In this document: positions 43,518 to 52,125 of the stretch, piece after piece
Layout of the letters: the number at the start of each line of letters is the position of its first letter
Position numbering within the stretch: position 1 is the stretch's first letter
Assembly: GCF_014648775.1 (NCBI RefSeq)
Contig: NZ_BMRT01000016.1
Coordinates: forward strand, 1 to 62,416
DNA: 62,416 nt
Origin: Streptomyces abikoensis
GTDB lineage: Bacteria > Actinomycetota > Actinomycetes > Streptomycetales > Streptomycetaceae
Reading direction: 5' to 3'
The notes under the pieces: generated by a model
Seen by the model: only the letters and a program-made list of their open reading frames with translations
What the model was told of the DNA's origin: nothing
The model's database searches: none
Made by a program: the position numbers and the translations under genes

Positions 43518-43581
43518 GCTCTTCGCGGCCCCTGGTATCCAGTAGGGGCACCCGGCCCCTGTCACCAGCGGCGAAGAGCTC
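43516..43581. terminator. Large dyad downstream of the PucR gene
   Basis: GAGCTCTTCGC (43516-43526) and GCGAAGAGCTC (43571-43581) form an 11-bp outer stem, with CTGGT/ACCAG (43531-43535, 43564-43568) pairing inside. It lies between convergent genes. Confidence 0.6.
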
Positions 43582-43698
43582 CTTACGCCCCTACCAGGGC
43601 CCATCCACCCCACCCCGCCCCCTCACGTCACCCCAGCCGGGCCGGCCCCGTACCCGGGCAACCCGTGCCGGGCAATCGGGCGGGCGGGTGGGGTAGAA

Positions 43699-43717
43699 CC
43701 CGCGCCGAAGGCGCGGG
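43699..43717. terminator. Small hairpin after the GT4 gene
   Basis: CCCGCGCC-GAA-GGCGCGGG, an 8-bp stem 44 bases beyond the stop of the minus-strand glycosyltransferase. Confidence 0.5.
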
Positions 43718-43760
43718 CACCCCCACCGGCGGGCAGCCGGAACGCCACGGGCGCCCGGAA

Positions 43761-44876
43761 CTACCGGGCGCTGAGCTCGTCGTAGACGGCGAGGACGTGC
43801 GCCACCGTGTCGTCCTCCGACGGCCACCCCGCCGCCCGCACCCTCCCGGCCGCGGCAAGCCTCGCGCACCGCAGCGGGTCCGCCAGCAGGCGAGCGACCG
43901 CCCCCGCGAGGGCGTCCGCGTCCCCGTACGGGACCAACTCGGCCGCGTCCCCGACGAAGTCAGGGACGCCCCCCACCGACGTGGCAACCAACGGCACCCC
44001 CGCCAGCAACGCCTCCTGCGCCAGCAGCGAGCTGCCCTCCCAGCGGCTGGGCAGGATCGCCACGTCCGCCGCGGCGAGCAGCTCGGGAACGTCGTCCCGC
44101 CGCCCCACGAGCAGCACCGGAAGTTCCTCCTCCGTGATGCGCCGCTGCAGAGCGGACCGTTCGCCGCCCTCGCCCGCCATGATGAGCAGCGGTTCGGGGT
44201 CGAGGTCCCGCCAGAGCCGGGCGGCGTCCAGGAGGGGGCCGTGGCCCTGGTCCGGCTCCAGGCGGCCGACGGTGACGAGCAGGGGGCGGGCCACCGCGCC
44301 CAGTTCGGCGCGGGCCTTGAAGCGCAGGTACTCGTCGTCCTCGGTCGGCGGCGGCGCCCGGCGCGGCGCCGGGAGGGCCACCGGGGCCAGCCGGGCGTCC
44401 CGCGCGCCGCGCCGCCGGGCCCGGTCGACGAGATCGGGCGTGGCGCCGAGCAGCACGGCCGCCCCCCGCGCGGCCTGACGCTCCATCAGCCGGAGCAGGA
44501 ACCCCTCCGTGCGGGCCCGCGCGTGCCAGGTGACCACCAGCGGCGTGGGCCGCCCGCGCAGGGCCAGCGCCGCGAGCGTCCCGGAGCGCAGCCCGTGCGC
44601 GTGCACCACGTCGGCGCCCTCGCTCGCGGCGCGGATCCCCGCCACCGCCTGGGCGCTCGCCTCCGGGTCCAGCGGGGAGAAGGCCGCCCCCGACTCCGGG
44701 ATTCCGTACCGCTCCCCCGTCGTCGACGGCCCGCACACCGTCACCCGCAGGCCCCGGGCCACCAGCCCGCCCGCCAGCGACCGTACGTGCGCCCCGCTGC
44801 CCGCGCTCCCGCTGCCCAGGACCTGAACGGCGTGCAGCGGCGGCCGCCCGTGCGAGGGAACGGGTGTACTGCTCAC
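43761..44876 (-). CDS. GT4-family glycosyltransferase
   Basis: A 371-residue GT-B enzyme. The N-terminal half has VQVLGSGSAGSGAHVRSLAGGL and GADVVHAHGLRSG (acceptor side). The C-terminal half has LLVTVGRLEPDQGHGPLLDA and the donor motif RWEGSSLLAQEALLAGVPLVAT. It should use a nucleotide sugar at the inner membrane face. It is the third gene of a same-strand group with the MraY-like and ATP-grasp genes, with 135 bases between. GTG 44876 follows AGGAG at about 11 bases, a long spacing; upstream frame is not coding-like. Confidence 0.88.
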   Translation of the reverse strand: MSSTPVPSHGRPPLHAVQVLGSGSAGSGAHVRSLAGGLVARGLRVTVCGPSTTGERYGIPESGAAFSPLDPEASAQAVAGIRAASEGADVVHAHGLRSGTLAALALRGRPTPLVVTWHARARTEGFLLRLMERQAARGAAVLLGATPDLVDRARRRGARDARLAPVALPAPRRAPPPTEDDEYLRFKARAELGAVARPLLVTVGRLEPDQGHGPLLDAARLWRDLDPEPLLIMAGEGGERSALQRRITEEELPVLLVGRRDDVPELLAAADVAILPSRWEGSSLLAQEALLAGVPLVATSVGGVPDFVGDAAELVPYGDADALAGAVARLLADPLRCARLAAAGRVRAAGWPSEDDTVAHVLAVYDELSAR

Positions 44877-45011
44877 GCGGGGGAAGCTCCTGGGTCGACG
44901 TCGGGCGGGGCGTACGGCGAGGTGCTCAGGCCAGGATGCCAGCCCCCGCCGGTGTCGGGGCACCACTGGCGCGAGGTCGGCCCGTCCTACCTCGCCCGTA
45001 GTTCCCCGGAT

Positions 45012-45758
45012 TCACCCGCTTTGGGGATTCCGTACGTCGGCGGCGATGGTCGCGGCCACCAGTACGGCGGCGTGGAGGGCCAGCCCCGCACGGCCGTTGG
45101 CCCCCACGACGGCCAGGCCCAGCCCCGCGCCGAGCGCGTGCGCGCCGGAGTCGCCCAGCATCGTGCGCCCGGCCGCGTCGTCGGCCAGCAGGGCCGCCGC
45201 CGCGCCCACCGGGGCGGCGGCCAGGGCGGCGCCGGGGCCGCCGCGCAGCAGCCCGCCCGCGCCGAGCGCCAGCGTCGCGCCGACGGCCCGGGCGGGGCGG
45301 ACGTCCAGCAGGTTGACCGCGTGGGCCGAACCGGCGATCACCACTCCGGCCAGCAGCCGGTCGAGGGGCCGCTCCTTGAGCGCCGCCCCGGCGGCGAGGC
45401 CCGCCGCGCCGATGCCCAGGAGTTTGACCGCGCCGCTGGTGACCTCGCCCCGGCGCAGCGCCGACAGATGGGCCCGGAAGCCGCGCCGGTCGTCCCCGGC
45501 GACGTCGTCGTACGCCCCGCAGGCCCCGGCCGCCAGCACGGTCAGCGCGCCGGCCAGGCGGTGCCGGGCCGGCAGGGCGCGGGCGGCGGCGGTGGCCACC
45601 GCCGTGCCGAGCGCGGCCGCCGGTCCGGCGCAGAGGGTCACGGTGCGGCCGGCGTGGTTCACGCGGTCCCAGACGGCGGGGCCGCCGGGGCGGGCGCGGC
45701 GCAGGGCCTCGTACGTTCCCCGGGCCGTCGTGGCCGCCGCGGCCAGGGTGCCGATCAC
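45012..45758 (-). CDS. MraY/WecA-like polyprenyl-phosphate sugar-phosphate transferase
   Basis: A 248-residue, largely hydrophobic protein. It holds the key motifs of the family: GAYDDVAGDDRRGFRAH (the Asp-Asp pair), GSAHAVNLLDVRPARA (the NxxD region) and RTMLGDSGAHALGAGLGL. It is shorter than MraY (about 360), lacking two or three membrane helices, but the active-site loops are present. Such enzymes attach a sugar phosphate to polyprenyl phosphate. GTG 45758 overlaps the stop of the ATP-grasp gene (GTGA). With an ATP-grasp enzyme and a GT4 beside it, a lipid-linked envelope precursor pathway is inferred; product unknown. Confidence 0.82.
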   Translation of the reverse strand: MIGTLAAAATTARGTYEALRRARPGGPAVWDRVNHAGRTVTLCAGPAAALGTAVATAAARALPARHRLAGALTVLAAGACGAYDDVAGDDRRGFRAHLSALRRGEVTSGAVKLLGIGAAGLAAGAALKERPLDRLLAGVVIAGSAHAVNLLDVRPARAVGATLALGAGGLLRGGPGAALAAAPVGAAAALLADDAAGRTMLGDSGAHALGAGLGLAVVGANGRAGLALHAAVLVAATIAADVRNPQSG

Positions 45759-46573
45759 GCGAGCAGGCCGCGGAGGGACGTGGCGAACCGGTCGACGAAG
45801 GCGTCCCGGGTCGGGGCGTCGAGGAGGTCCAGGGAGAGGTAGGGGTTGAGGTCCTCCAGCTCGACGAGGAGGAGGCCGCCTTCGGGCGTGCGGCAGGCGT
45901 CGACGCGCTGGATGCCGTGCTCGATGTCGTTCCAGGCGATGAAGCGCCGGGCGAAGTCCAGGTCCTCGGCCGTGGGCTCGTAGCGTTCGAGGGCCCAGCG
46001 GCGGTCGGGGTGGGGCGCGTACAGCGCGTACTGGAAGTCGTCGTCGACGAAGTAGAACGACACCTCGTAGCGGAAGTCGACGCGCGGCTGGGCGAGGACG
46101 TCGCCGGTCAGGTCGGCCGGCTCGACGCGGGGGACGAAGCGCAGTCCTATGGAGTCCGCGCCCGCCTTGGGCTTGAGCACGTACCCGGCGGCCTCGGGGA
46201 GGCGGTGGAGGTCCTCGGCGCGGTCGACGGTCGGGATGACCGGGTACCCGGCGGCGGTCAGGTCGAGCAGGTACCGCTTGCCGCGCATGTCGGCCTTGCC
46301 GGTCAGCTGGTTGTGGACGGGCTTGCCCGTCTCGAGGGCGCGGGCGCGGAAGGCGTCGTACTGCTCCTGGTGGGTGAGCACGGGGCCGCTGTTGCGGACG
46401 ACGACGGCGTCGAAGGCGTCCATGAGGGCGAGCGCGTCCCCGGGGTGGCACAGCGCGATGTCGAAGTCCGCGCGGAGCCGGGAGGTGAGGAAGATGTCCT
46501 CGTCGCAGTACCGCCGTCCCTTGGCCTCGTAGGCGAGGTCGGTTACGTAGAGGACGCGGGGCCGGGCAGTCAT
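45755..46573 (-). CDS. ATP-grasp enzyme (RimK/GshB-like ligase)
   Basis: A 272-residue protein. N-terminal Rossmann part (RVLYVTDLAYEAKGRRYCDEDIF) is followed by the ATP-grasp core: NQLTGKADMRGKRYLLDL, GYVLKPKAGADSIGLRFVP (phosphate-binding loop with Lys) and LLLVELEDLNPYLSLDLL, whose Glu and Asn are the metal ligands. Ligases of this type join a carboxylate to an amine through an acyl-phosphate; the substrates are unknown. ATG 46573 is preceded by AGGAG. It is the first gene of the set and is coupled to the MraY-like gene. Confidence 0.82.
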   Translation of the reverse strand: MTARPRVLYVTDLAYEAKGRRYCDEDIFLTSRLRADFDIALCHPGDALALMDAFDAVVVRNSGPVLTHQEQYDAFRARALETGKPVHNQLTGKADMRGKRYLLDLTAAGYPVIPTVDRAEDLHRLPEAAGYVLKPKAGADSIGLRFVPRVEPADLTGDVLAQPRVDFRYEVSFYFVDDDFQYALYAPHPDRRWALERYEPTAEDLDFARRFIAWNDIEHGIQRVDACRTPEGGLLLVELEDLNPYLSLDLLDAPTRDAFVDRFATSLRGLLA

Positions 46574-46623
46574 GGCGCTCCTGAAGATCGTTCCGGTGCG
46601 TCCCAAGCTACCCGGCCGGGTGC

Positions 46624-48375
46624 TCAGCTTCCCGCCCGGGCCGCCTGCAGCAGTTCCTCCGCGTGTGCCCGGGCCAGCTGGGAGTCCTCCTGGCCGGCCA
46701 GCATCCGGGAGAGCTCGCGGATGCGGTCCTCGCCCTCCATGGCCTTCACCCCGCTGCGGGTGACGGCGCCGTCGACGGTCTTCTCCACGACGAGGTGGCG
46801 GTCGGCGAACGCGGCCACCTGCGGCAGGTGGGTGACGACCACGACCTGGGCGGTGCGCGCCAGCTTGGCCAGCCGCCGGCCGACCTCGACGGCGGCCTTG
46901 CCGCCGACACCGGCGTCGACCTCGTCGAAGAGGTACGTCGGCACGGGATCGGACCCGGCGAAGACGACCTCGACGGCGAGCATCACCCGGGAGAGCTCAC
47001 CGCCGGAGGCGCCCTTGGCGATGGGCCGGGGCTGGGCACCGGGGTGGGGGGCGAGCAGGAGTTCCACGTCGTCGACACCGTGCGGCCCGTAGGCGACGGC
47101 GCGCCCGCCGACCTCGACGCCCGACTCCGGGTCGGCCGTCTCGTTCTGCCGGATGGCGAAGGTCACCCGGGCGTGCGGCATGGCGAGCGAGGCGAGCTCG
47201 GCGGTGACCGCGTCGGCGAATCGCTTCGCCGCCTCGGTACGGGCGTCGGTCAGCTCCTGGGCGAGCCCGCCGAGTTCGGCGCGGAGCGCGTCGCGCTCGG
47301 CGGTGAGCTCGCCGATGCGGTCGTCGTCGCCGTCGAGCTCGGCGAGCCGGTCGGCGCTCGCCCGGGCCCAGGCCAGGACCCCGGCGATGTCCTCGCCGTA
47401 CTTGCGGGTGAGGTGGGCGAGCGAGGCGCGGCGCTCCTCGACGGTGGCGAGGCGGCGGGGGTCGGCGTCCAGGCCGGAGGCGTACGAGGCGAGCTCGCCC
47501 GCCACGTCGGCGAGGAGGATGCCGAGCTCGCCGAGCCGGTCGGCCAGCGCGGCGAGGGCCGGGTCGTGGGAGCGCACGGCCGCGAGGGCCCGGTGGGCGC
47601 CCGCGACGAGGGTGCCGGCGTCGACGCCCTCGGGGTCCTCGGGGTCGCCCGCGAGCGCGGCGTGCGCGGCGGTGGCGGCGGAGGCGAGGGACTCGGCGTG
47701 GCCGAGCCGCTCGGCCTCGGCGGCCAGCTCGGCGTCCTCACCGGGCAGGGGCTCGGTCGCGGCGATCTCGTCGAGCCCGAACCGCAGCAGATCGGCCTCC
47801 TGGGCGCGCTCCCGCGCCCGCTCGGTGATCTCGCCCAGCTCGGCGACGACGGCCCGCAGCCGCCGGTAGGCGTCGGCGTACTTGGCCAGCGGGGCGGCCA
47901 CGGCGTCACCGGCGTACCGGTCGAGGGCCTGCCGCTGCCGGGCGGGCCGCAGGAGCCCCTGCTGGTCGGTCTGCCCGTGCACGGCCACCAGGTCGTCGGC
48001 CAGCTCGCCCAGCAGCCCGACGGGCACGCTCCGCCCGCCCAGGTGGGCGCGGGAGCGCCCCTCGGCGGACAGGGTGCGGCTGACGAGCAGCGTCCCGTCG
48101 TCCAGCTCGGCGCCGGCCTCCTCGGCCCGCACGGCCACGGACGACCGGCCGCCGACGGCGAGCCGCCCCTCGACCACGGCCGCCTTGGCGCCCACCCGCA
48201 CCAGCGCGGGGTCGGCGCGCCCGCCGAGCAGCAGCCCGAGGCTGGTGACGACCATGGTCTTGCCGGCACCGGTCTCGCCGGTCACCGCCGTGAAACCGGG
48301 CGACAGCTCGACCACCGCGTCGTCAATGACGCCCAAGGACCGGATCCGCATCTCCTCCAACACGGATACGACCAT
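46624..48375 (-). CDS. recN: DNA repair protein RecN
   Basis: A 583-residue SMC-like ATPase. The N-terminal head starts RIRSLGVIDDAVVELSPGF with Walker A GETGAGKT; a coiled-coil region occupies about residues 170-390. The C-terminal head has the ABC signature GASGGELSRVMLA and Walker B YLFDEVDAGVGG. It acts in double-strand break repair with RecA. The start is set at ATG 48375 though the ribosome site is weak; ATG in EEMRIRSL is another candidate. Confidence 0.96.
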   Translation of the reverse strand: MVVSVLEEMRIRSLGVIDDAVVELSPGFTAVTGETGAGKTMVVTSLGLLLGGRADPALVRVGAKAAVVEGRLAVGGRSSVAVRAEEAGAELDDGTLLVSRTLSAEGRSRAHLGGRSVPVGLLGELADDLVAVHGQTDQQGLLRPARQRQALDRYAGDAVAAPLAKYADAYRRLRAVVAELGEITERARERAQEADLLRFGLDEIAATEPLPGEDAELAAEAERLGHAESLASAATAAHAALAGDPEDPEGVDAGTLVAGAHRALAAVRSHDPALAALADRLGELGILLADVAGELASYASGLDADPRRLATVEERRASLAHLTRKYGEDIAGVLAWARASADRLAELDGDDDRIGELTAERDALRAELGGLAQELTDARTEAAKRFADAVTAELASLAMPHARVTFAIRQNETADPESGVEVGGRAVAYGPHGVDDVELLLAPHPGAQPRPIAKGASGGELSRVMLAVEVVFAGSDPVPTYLFDEVDAGVGGKAAVEVGRRLAKLARTAQVVVVTHLPQVAAFADRHLVVEKTVDGAVTRSGVKAMEGEDRIRELSRMLAGQEDSQLARAHAEELLQAARAGS

Positions 48376-48497
48376 ACGAGGTTCCGGGGGCGGCTCGCGA
48401 CGGCCTCCCCCACCGATCGCCCCGGGGGAGAACCCCACCACCGTTCCGGGTGACGGCCCCATGGGCACGGGGACCCTTGCGGCATCAGGCTTACATC

Positions 48498-49859
48498 ATG
48501 ATCAAAAGCGTTTCCCTCGCCCTCCTGGCCTCGTCCGTGGTCCTCACCGCCACGCCGACGGCGACCGCCCGCCCCACGGCCTCCCTCGACGGGGTGTGGC
48601 GGACGGACGGCTACGGCACGGTCGTCTCGGTCGAGAACGGGGGCCGGCTCCTGCGCGCATACGAGACGACGTCCGTCGGCTGTCTGCCCGGCGAGGTCAC
48701 CGCGCTCGGGGAGGCCACCGCCACGGTCGCCCCCGACGGCCCGGGCCGGGCCCGGCTGAGCTACGCGAGCAGCGTCGGCCACCGCGTCCTGCGGCGCATC
48801 CCCGCGCTGCCGGACGCGTGCCGCGCCCCGCGCCCGGCGAAGGACCCCCGGGCGGTCTTCGACGTCTTCTGGCAGACGTACGCGGAGAATTACCCCTTCT
48901 TCGCCATGAAGCACATCGACTGGCGGGCCGTCCGCGACCACTACCGGCCGATGGTCACCGACCGGACCACCGACCAGGAGCTGTTCGGCATCCTGCGAGC
49001 GATGATCGAGCCGCTGCACGACGGCCACACGTACCTGGTCAAGGGCGAGGGCCCGGAGGACCGTTTCGGAGGCCACCGCGAGGACACCCCGTTCCCGACG
49101 GGCGAGCTGATCCGCCGCATCGACACGTCGATCGCCCACAGCGTCGGGGAGGACCGCCTCCAGCGATGGGGCAGGGGCAAGATCTCCTTCGCCGAGCTCC
49201 CGGACGGCATCGGCTACCTCCGTCTGACCGGCTTCCTGAACTACACCGACGACGAGACCTTCGCGGCGGACCGCGCCGAGCTCGACCGCGCCCTCGACGC
49301 CGTCCTCACCCACGAGCGGACCACCGGCCCGAAGGCCCTGCGCGGCCTCGTCCTCGACCTCCGCTTCAACGGCGGCGGCTCGGACCGCCTCGGCCTCCAC
49401 GTGGCCGAACGGCTGACGGACCGGCCGTACACGGCGTACCTGAAGCAGGCGCGCGACGACGCGAAGGACCCCCGGAAGTTCACCCCGGCCGAACCGGTCC
49501 GGGTGCTCCCGCACCGCGGCGGTCCGGTCTACACCGGCCCGCTGGCCGTCCTCACCGGCCGCCTGACGATCAGCGCGGGGGAAACCACGACCCAGGCCCT
49601 CATGGGCCGCCCCTCCCGGCCCACGCGCATCGGCGCGAACACGAACGGCTCGTTCTCCGACGTCATGGAACGCCGGCTGCCCAACGGCTGGACGTTCGGG
49701 CTGCCGAACGAGGAGTTCCGCGACCCGCGGACGGGGGTGTCGTACGACGGGGACGGCATCGCGCCGGACGTTCGTACGCCGGTCTTCACGGACGACGAGC
49801 TGGCGTCGGGCCGCGACTCCGCTCTCGCGGAGGCGCGGGCACGCCTGACGTCCAACTGA
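48498..49859 (+). CDS. Secreted S41-family (tricorn/C-terminal processing-like) peptidase
   Basis: A 453-residue protein with a signal peptide (IKSVSLALLASSVVLTATP with cleavage near ARP). The N-terminal domain and the S41 catalytic domain (about residues 190-430) follow; the core motif LRGLVLDLRFNGGG leads to the Ser-containing RLTISAGETTTQALMG and TRIGANTNGSFSD. Unlike Ctp proteases there is no PDZ domain. The ATG at 48498 begins the signal peptide; an upstream GTG in the same frame is not coding. It stands alone between recN and the NAD kinase gene, on the opposite strand from both. Confidence 0.88.
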   Translation: MIKSVSLALLASSVVLTATPTATARPTASLDGVWRTDGYGTVVSVENGGRLLRAYETTSVGCLPGEVTALGEATATVAPDGPGRARLSYASSVGHRVLRRIPALPDACRAPRPAKDPRAVFDVFWQTYAENYPFFAMKHIDWRAVRDHYRPMVTDRTTDQELFGILRAMIEPLHDGHTYLVKGEGPEDRFGGHREDTPFPTGELIRRIDTSIAHSVGEDRLQRWGRGKISFAELPDGIGYLRLTGFLNYTDDETFAADRAELDRALDAVLTHERTTGPKALRGLVLDLRFNGGGSDRLGLHVAERLTDRPYTAYLKQARDDAKDPRKFTPAEPVRVLPHRGGPVYTGPLAVLTGRLTISAGETTTQALMGRPSRPTRIGANTNGSFSDVMERRLPNGWTFGLPNEEFRDPRTGVSYDGDGIAPDVRTPVFTDDELASGRDSALAEARARLTSN

Positions 49860-49917
49860 CCGCCGGTGGGGGTCTCCCGCGCCTGACGGCGCGGGACGGT
49901 GGGTACGGCCCGGCGGC

Positions 49918-50838
49918 CTAGTGCGGCGCCCCCCGCCACCCCGCCACGGGAAGGGCGAACTTCGCGACCAAACGGTCCGTGAACGAGGCGTGATGGAGCC
50001 GCGCCAGCCGAACCGGCACGGCTCCCCGCCGCACCTCCACCCGCGCCCCCGCCGGCAGCTCCACACTGCGCCGCCCGTCGCACCACAGCACACCCTTCGG
50101 CGTCTGCGGCTGCACCTCCACCGCCAGCACCGAGTCCGGCGCCGTCACCAGCGGCTTGGCGAAAAGAGCGTGGGCACTGATCGGCACCATCAGCAGCGCC
50201 TCCACCTCGGGCCACACCACGGGCCCACCGGCCGAGAAGGCGTAGGCCGTCGACCCGGTGGGCGTGGCGCACACCACCCCGTCCCCGCCGAAACGGGAAA
50301 CCGGCCGCCCGTCGACCTCGGTCACGACCTCCAGCAGCCGCTCCCGCGCCGCCTTCTCCACCGACGCCTCGTTCAGCGCCCAGTCGGTGTGCACGACGCG
50401 CCCGTCCGTACGGACCAGCACGTCGAGGGTCATCCGCTCCTCGACCTCGTAGGCACACGTGACCACCCGGTCGACGACCTTGTCGAGATCGTCCCGCTCG
50501 GCTTCCGCCAGGAAGCCGACCCGCCCGAGGTTGACGCCCAACATGGGCACCCCCGAGCTGCGCGCGAACTCCGCGCCCCGCAGCAGCGTGCCGTCGCCGC
50601 CGAGCACGACCAACAGCTCACAACCCGCCAGAACGTCGCCGCACCCCGGCCCGGCCTCGACGCGCTCGACCGCGGCCGGCAGCGGCAGGTCCGCGGCCTC
50701 CTCGGCGAGCACCCGCACGCCGATGCCGCAACGCAACAGCCCCTGGACGACGAGTTCGGCGCTGCGGATCGCCGCCGGGCGACCGGTGTGGGCGAGCAGG
50801 AAGACAGTACGTCCGGATGGTGCTTCTGAAGTGGTCAA
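49918..50838 (-). CDS. nadK: NAD kinase
   Basis: A 306-residue kinase with the GGDGT motif (LLVVLGGDGTLLRGAEF), the NE motif (DWALNEASVEK) and TPTGSTAYAFSAGGPVV. It phosphorylates NAD to NADP. The start is TTG at 50838: GGAGG lies 7-8 bases upstream and the codon overlaps the tlyA stop (TTGA), so TTG use and coupling support each other. It is the last gene of a tlyA-nadK pair; recN follows beyond the opposite-strand S41 gene. Confidence 0.96.
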   Translation of the reverse strand: MTTSEAPSGRTVFLLAHTGRPAAIRSAELVVQGLLRCGIGVRVLAEEAADLPLPAAVERVEAGPGCGDVLAGCELLVVLGGDGTLLRGAEFARSSGVPMLGVNLGRVGFLAEAERDDLDKVVDRVVTCAYEVEERMTLDVLVRTDGRVVHTDWALNEASVEKAARERLLEVVTEVDGRPVSRFGGDGVVCATPTGSTAYAFSAGGPVVWPEVEALLMVPISAHALFAKPLVTAPDSVLAVEVQPQTPKGVLWCDGRRSVELPAGARVEVRRGAVPVRLARLHHASFTDRLVAKFALPVAGWRGAPH

Positions 50839-51647
50839 CGGGGCCCCTCCGCCACTGCACGGTCGACATCCGCCGGGTCCAGTTGAGGCGCACCGGCGCG
50901 CAGCCACAGAAAGTACTCGACGTTGCCGGACGGCCCGGGCAGCGGGCTCGCGGTAACCCCGAGTACGCCGAGCCCGAGCTCGGCCGCGCGCCCGGCGACC
51001 GCGCGCACCGCCTCGGCCCGCAGCTCGGCGCTGCGCACCACGCCGCCGGCGCCGAGGCGTTCCTTGCCGACCTCGAACTGCGGCTTGACCATGAGGACCA
51101 GGTCCGCGTCGGGCGCGGAGCAGCGCACGAGCGCGGGCAGCACCAGCCCGAGCGGAATGAAGGACAGATCACCGACGACCAGATCGACAGGCTCGTCGTC
51201 GATCTGCTCCAGCGTCAATTCGCGTACGTTCGTACGGTCTTTCACGGTGACGCGCTCGTCGCTCTGCAGGGACCAGGCGAGCTGCCCGTAACCGACGTCG
51301 ACGGCGACGACGTGCGCGGCACCGGACCGCAGCAGCACGTCGGTGAACCCGCCGGTGGAGGCACCGGCGTCGAGCGCGCGGCGCCCCTCGACCTTCAGGC
51401 CGAGCGGCACGAAGGCCGCCAGCGCGCCGGCGAGCTTGTGGCCGCCGCGCGAGACGTAGTCGGGGTCGCTGTCGTCCTGGGAGACGACGATGGCGGCGGC
51501 GGTCTCCACCTGGGTGGCGGCCTTGGTCGCCGTCGTCCCTCCCACCGTCACCCGGCCGGCGGCGATCAGCTGGCTCGCGTGCTCGCGGGAACGGGCCAGC
51601 TTGCGGCGCACCAGCTCCGCGTCGAGTCGGCGGCGGGTCACTGCCAC
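50835..51647 (-). CDS. tlyA: TlyA-family rRNA 2'-O-methyltransferase
   Basis: A 270-residue protein with an N-terminal S4 RNA-binding domain (TRRRLDAELVRRKLARSREHA) and a Rossmann methyltransferase domain: LDAGASTGGFTDVLL is the SAM-binding motif and VVGDLSFIPL the fourth motif; Lys near VKPQFEVGKERL is part of the catalytic KDKE set. Homologues methylate 16S and 23S rRNA and confer capreomycin sensitivity. It begins with GTG 51647, 7 bases after the stop of the small gene before it; the ribosome site AGGAGC overlaps that stop. Confidence 0.94.
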   Translation of the reverse strand: MAVTRRRLDAELVRRKLARSREHASQLIAAGRVTVGGTTATKAATQVETAAAIVVSQDDSDPDYVSRGGHKLAGALAAFVPLGLKVEGRRALDAGASTGGFTDVLLRSGAAHVVAVDVGYGQLAWSLQSDERVTVKDRTNVRELTLEQIDDEPVDLVVGDLSFIPLGLVLPALVRCSAPDADLVLMVKPQFEVGKERLGAGGVVRSAELRAEAVRAVAGRAAELGLGVLGVTASPLPGPSGNVEYFLWLRAGAPQLDPADVDRAVAEGPR

Positions 51648-51654
51648 GGGCGGT

Positions 51655-52062
51655 TCAGCTCCTGTTGTCGTACGGACGTGCGGGGCCGGGCGGCGGCCCC
51701 GGGGGCCGGTCGAGCGCGCCGAGCGCGTCGCGCAGCCCCTGGTGTACATCCTCGTACACCGCGAGGTGACCGCTCGCGTCGAGGTGGTCGGCGTCCGCGA
51801 GCCGGGCCAGGTGGGCGTCCACGCCGGGGTCGCCGGTGGGGACGCGCTCGACGCCGAGCGGCTGAGGCTCCGGGGCCTCCGGTGCCTCCGGTGCCTGCAC
51901 GGCGGCCCCCGGGGTCTCCGGATCCCCCAGGGACTCCAGGGCCTCCAGGGTCTCCAGGACCTCCAGAGACTTCAGGGCCTCCAGGGTCTCCAGGACCTCC
52001 AGAGACTTCAGGGCCTCCAGAGACTCCGGAGACTCCAGGGAGGGCGGTGTCGAGTCGGTCAT
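51655..52062 (-). CDS. Small unknown protein with 12-residue tandem repeat
   Basis: A 135-residue protein. The first half contains the unit LEALKSLEVLET twice in tandem, then a decayed third (LEALESLGDPET), i.e. a leucine-regular, acidic helix-forming segment. The second half (GDPGVDAHLARLADADHLDASGHLAVYEDVHQGLRDALGALD) is the conserved part of a Streptomyces protein often found before tlyA. The DNA repeat is exact (36 bases at 51942-51977 and 51978-52013), showing recent duplication. Function unknown; a binding platform is possible. Confidence 0.78.
   Translation of the reverse strand: MTDSTPPSLESPESLEALKSLEVLETLEALKSLEVLETLEALESLGDPETPGAAVQAPEAPEAPEPQPLGVERVPTGDPGVDAHLARLADADHLDASGHLAVYEDVHQGLRDALGALDRPPGPPPGPARPYDNRS
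51942..52013. repeat. 36-base tandem repeat, two perfect copies
   Basis: The unit starting CCTCCAGGGTCTCCAGG is present twice without mismatches and continues into a shorter third copy. Units are a multiple of 3, so copy changes keep the frame. Confidence 0.85.
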
Positions 52063-52125
52063 GAACCCGACGCTACCCGGTCGCGGGTGTTACTCCTGCG
52101 TTCCCGCCCGCCTGGGGTACCGTCC

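Noticed and set aside
43500..43760. Small genes in the region between PucR and GT4
   Set aside because: Only dyads are found; frames lack ribosome sites and coding bias.
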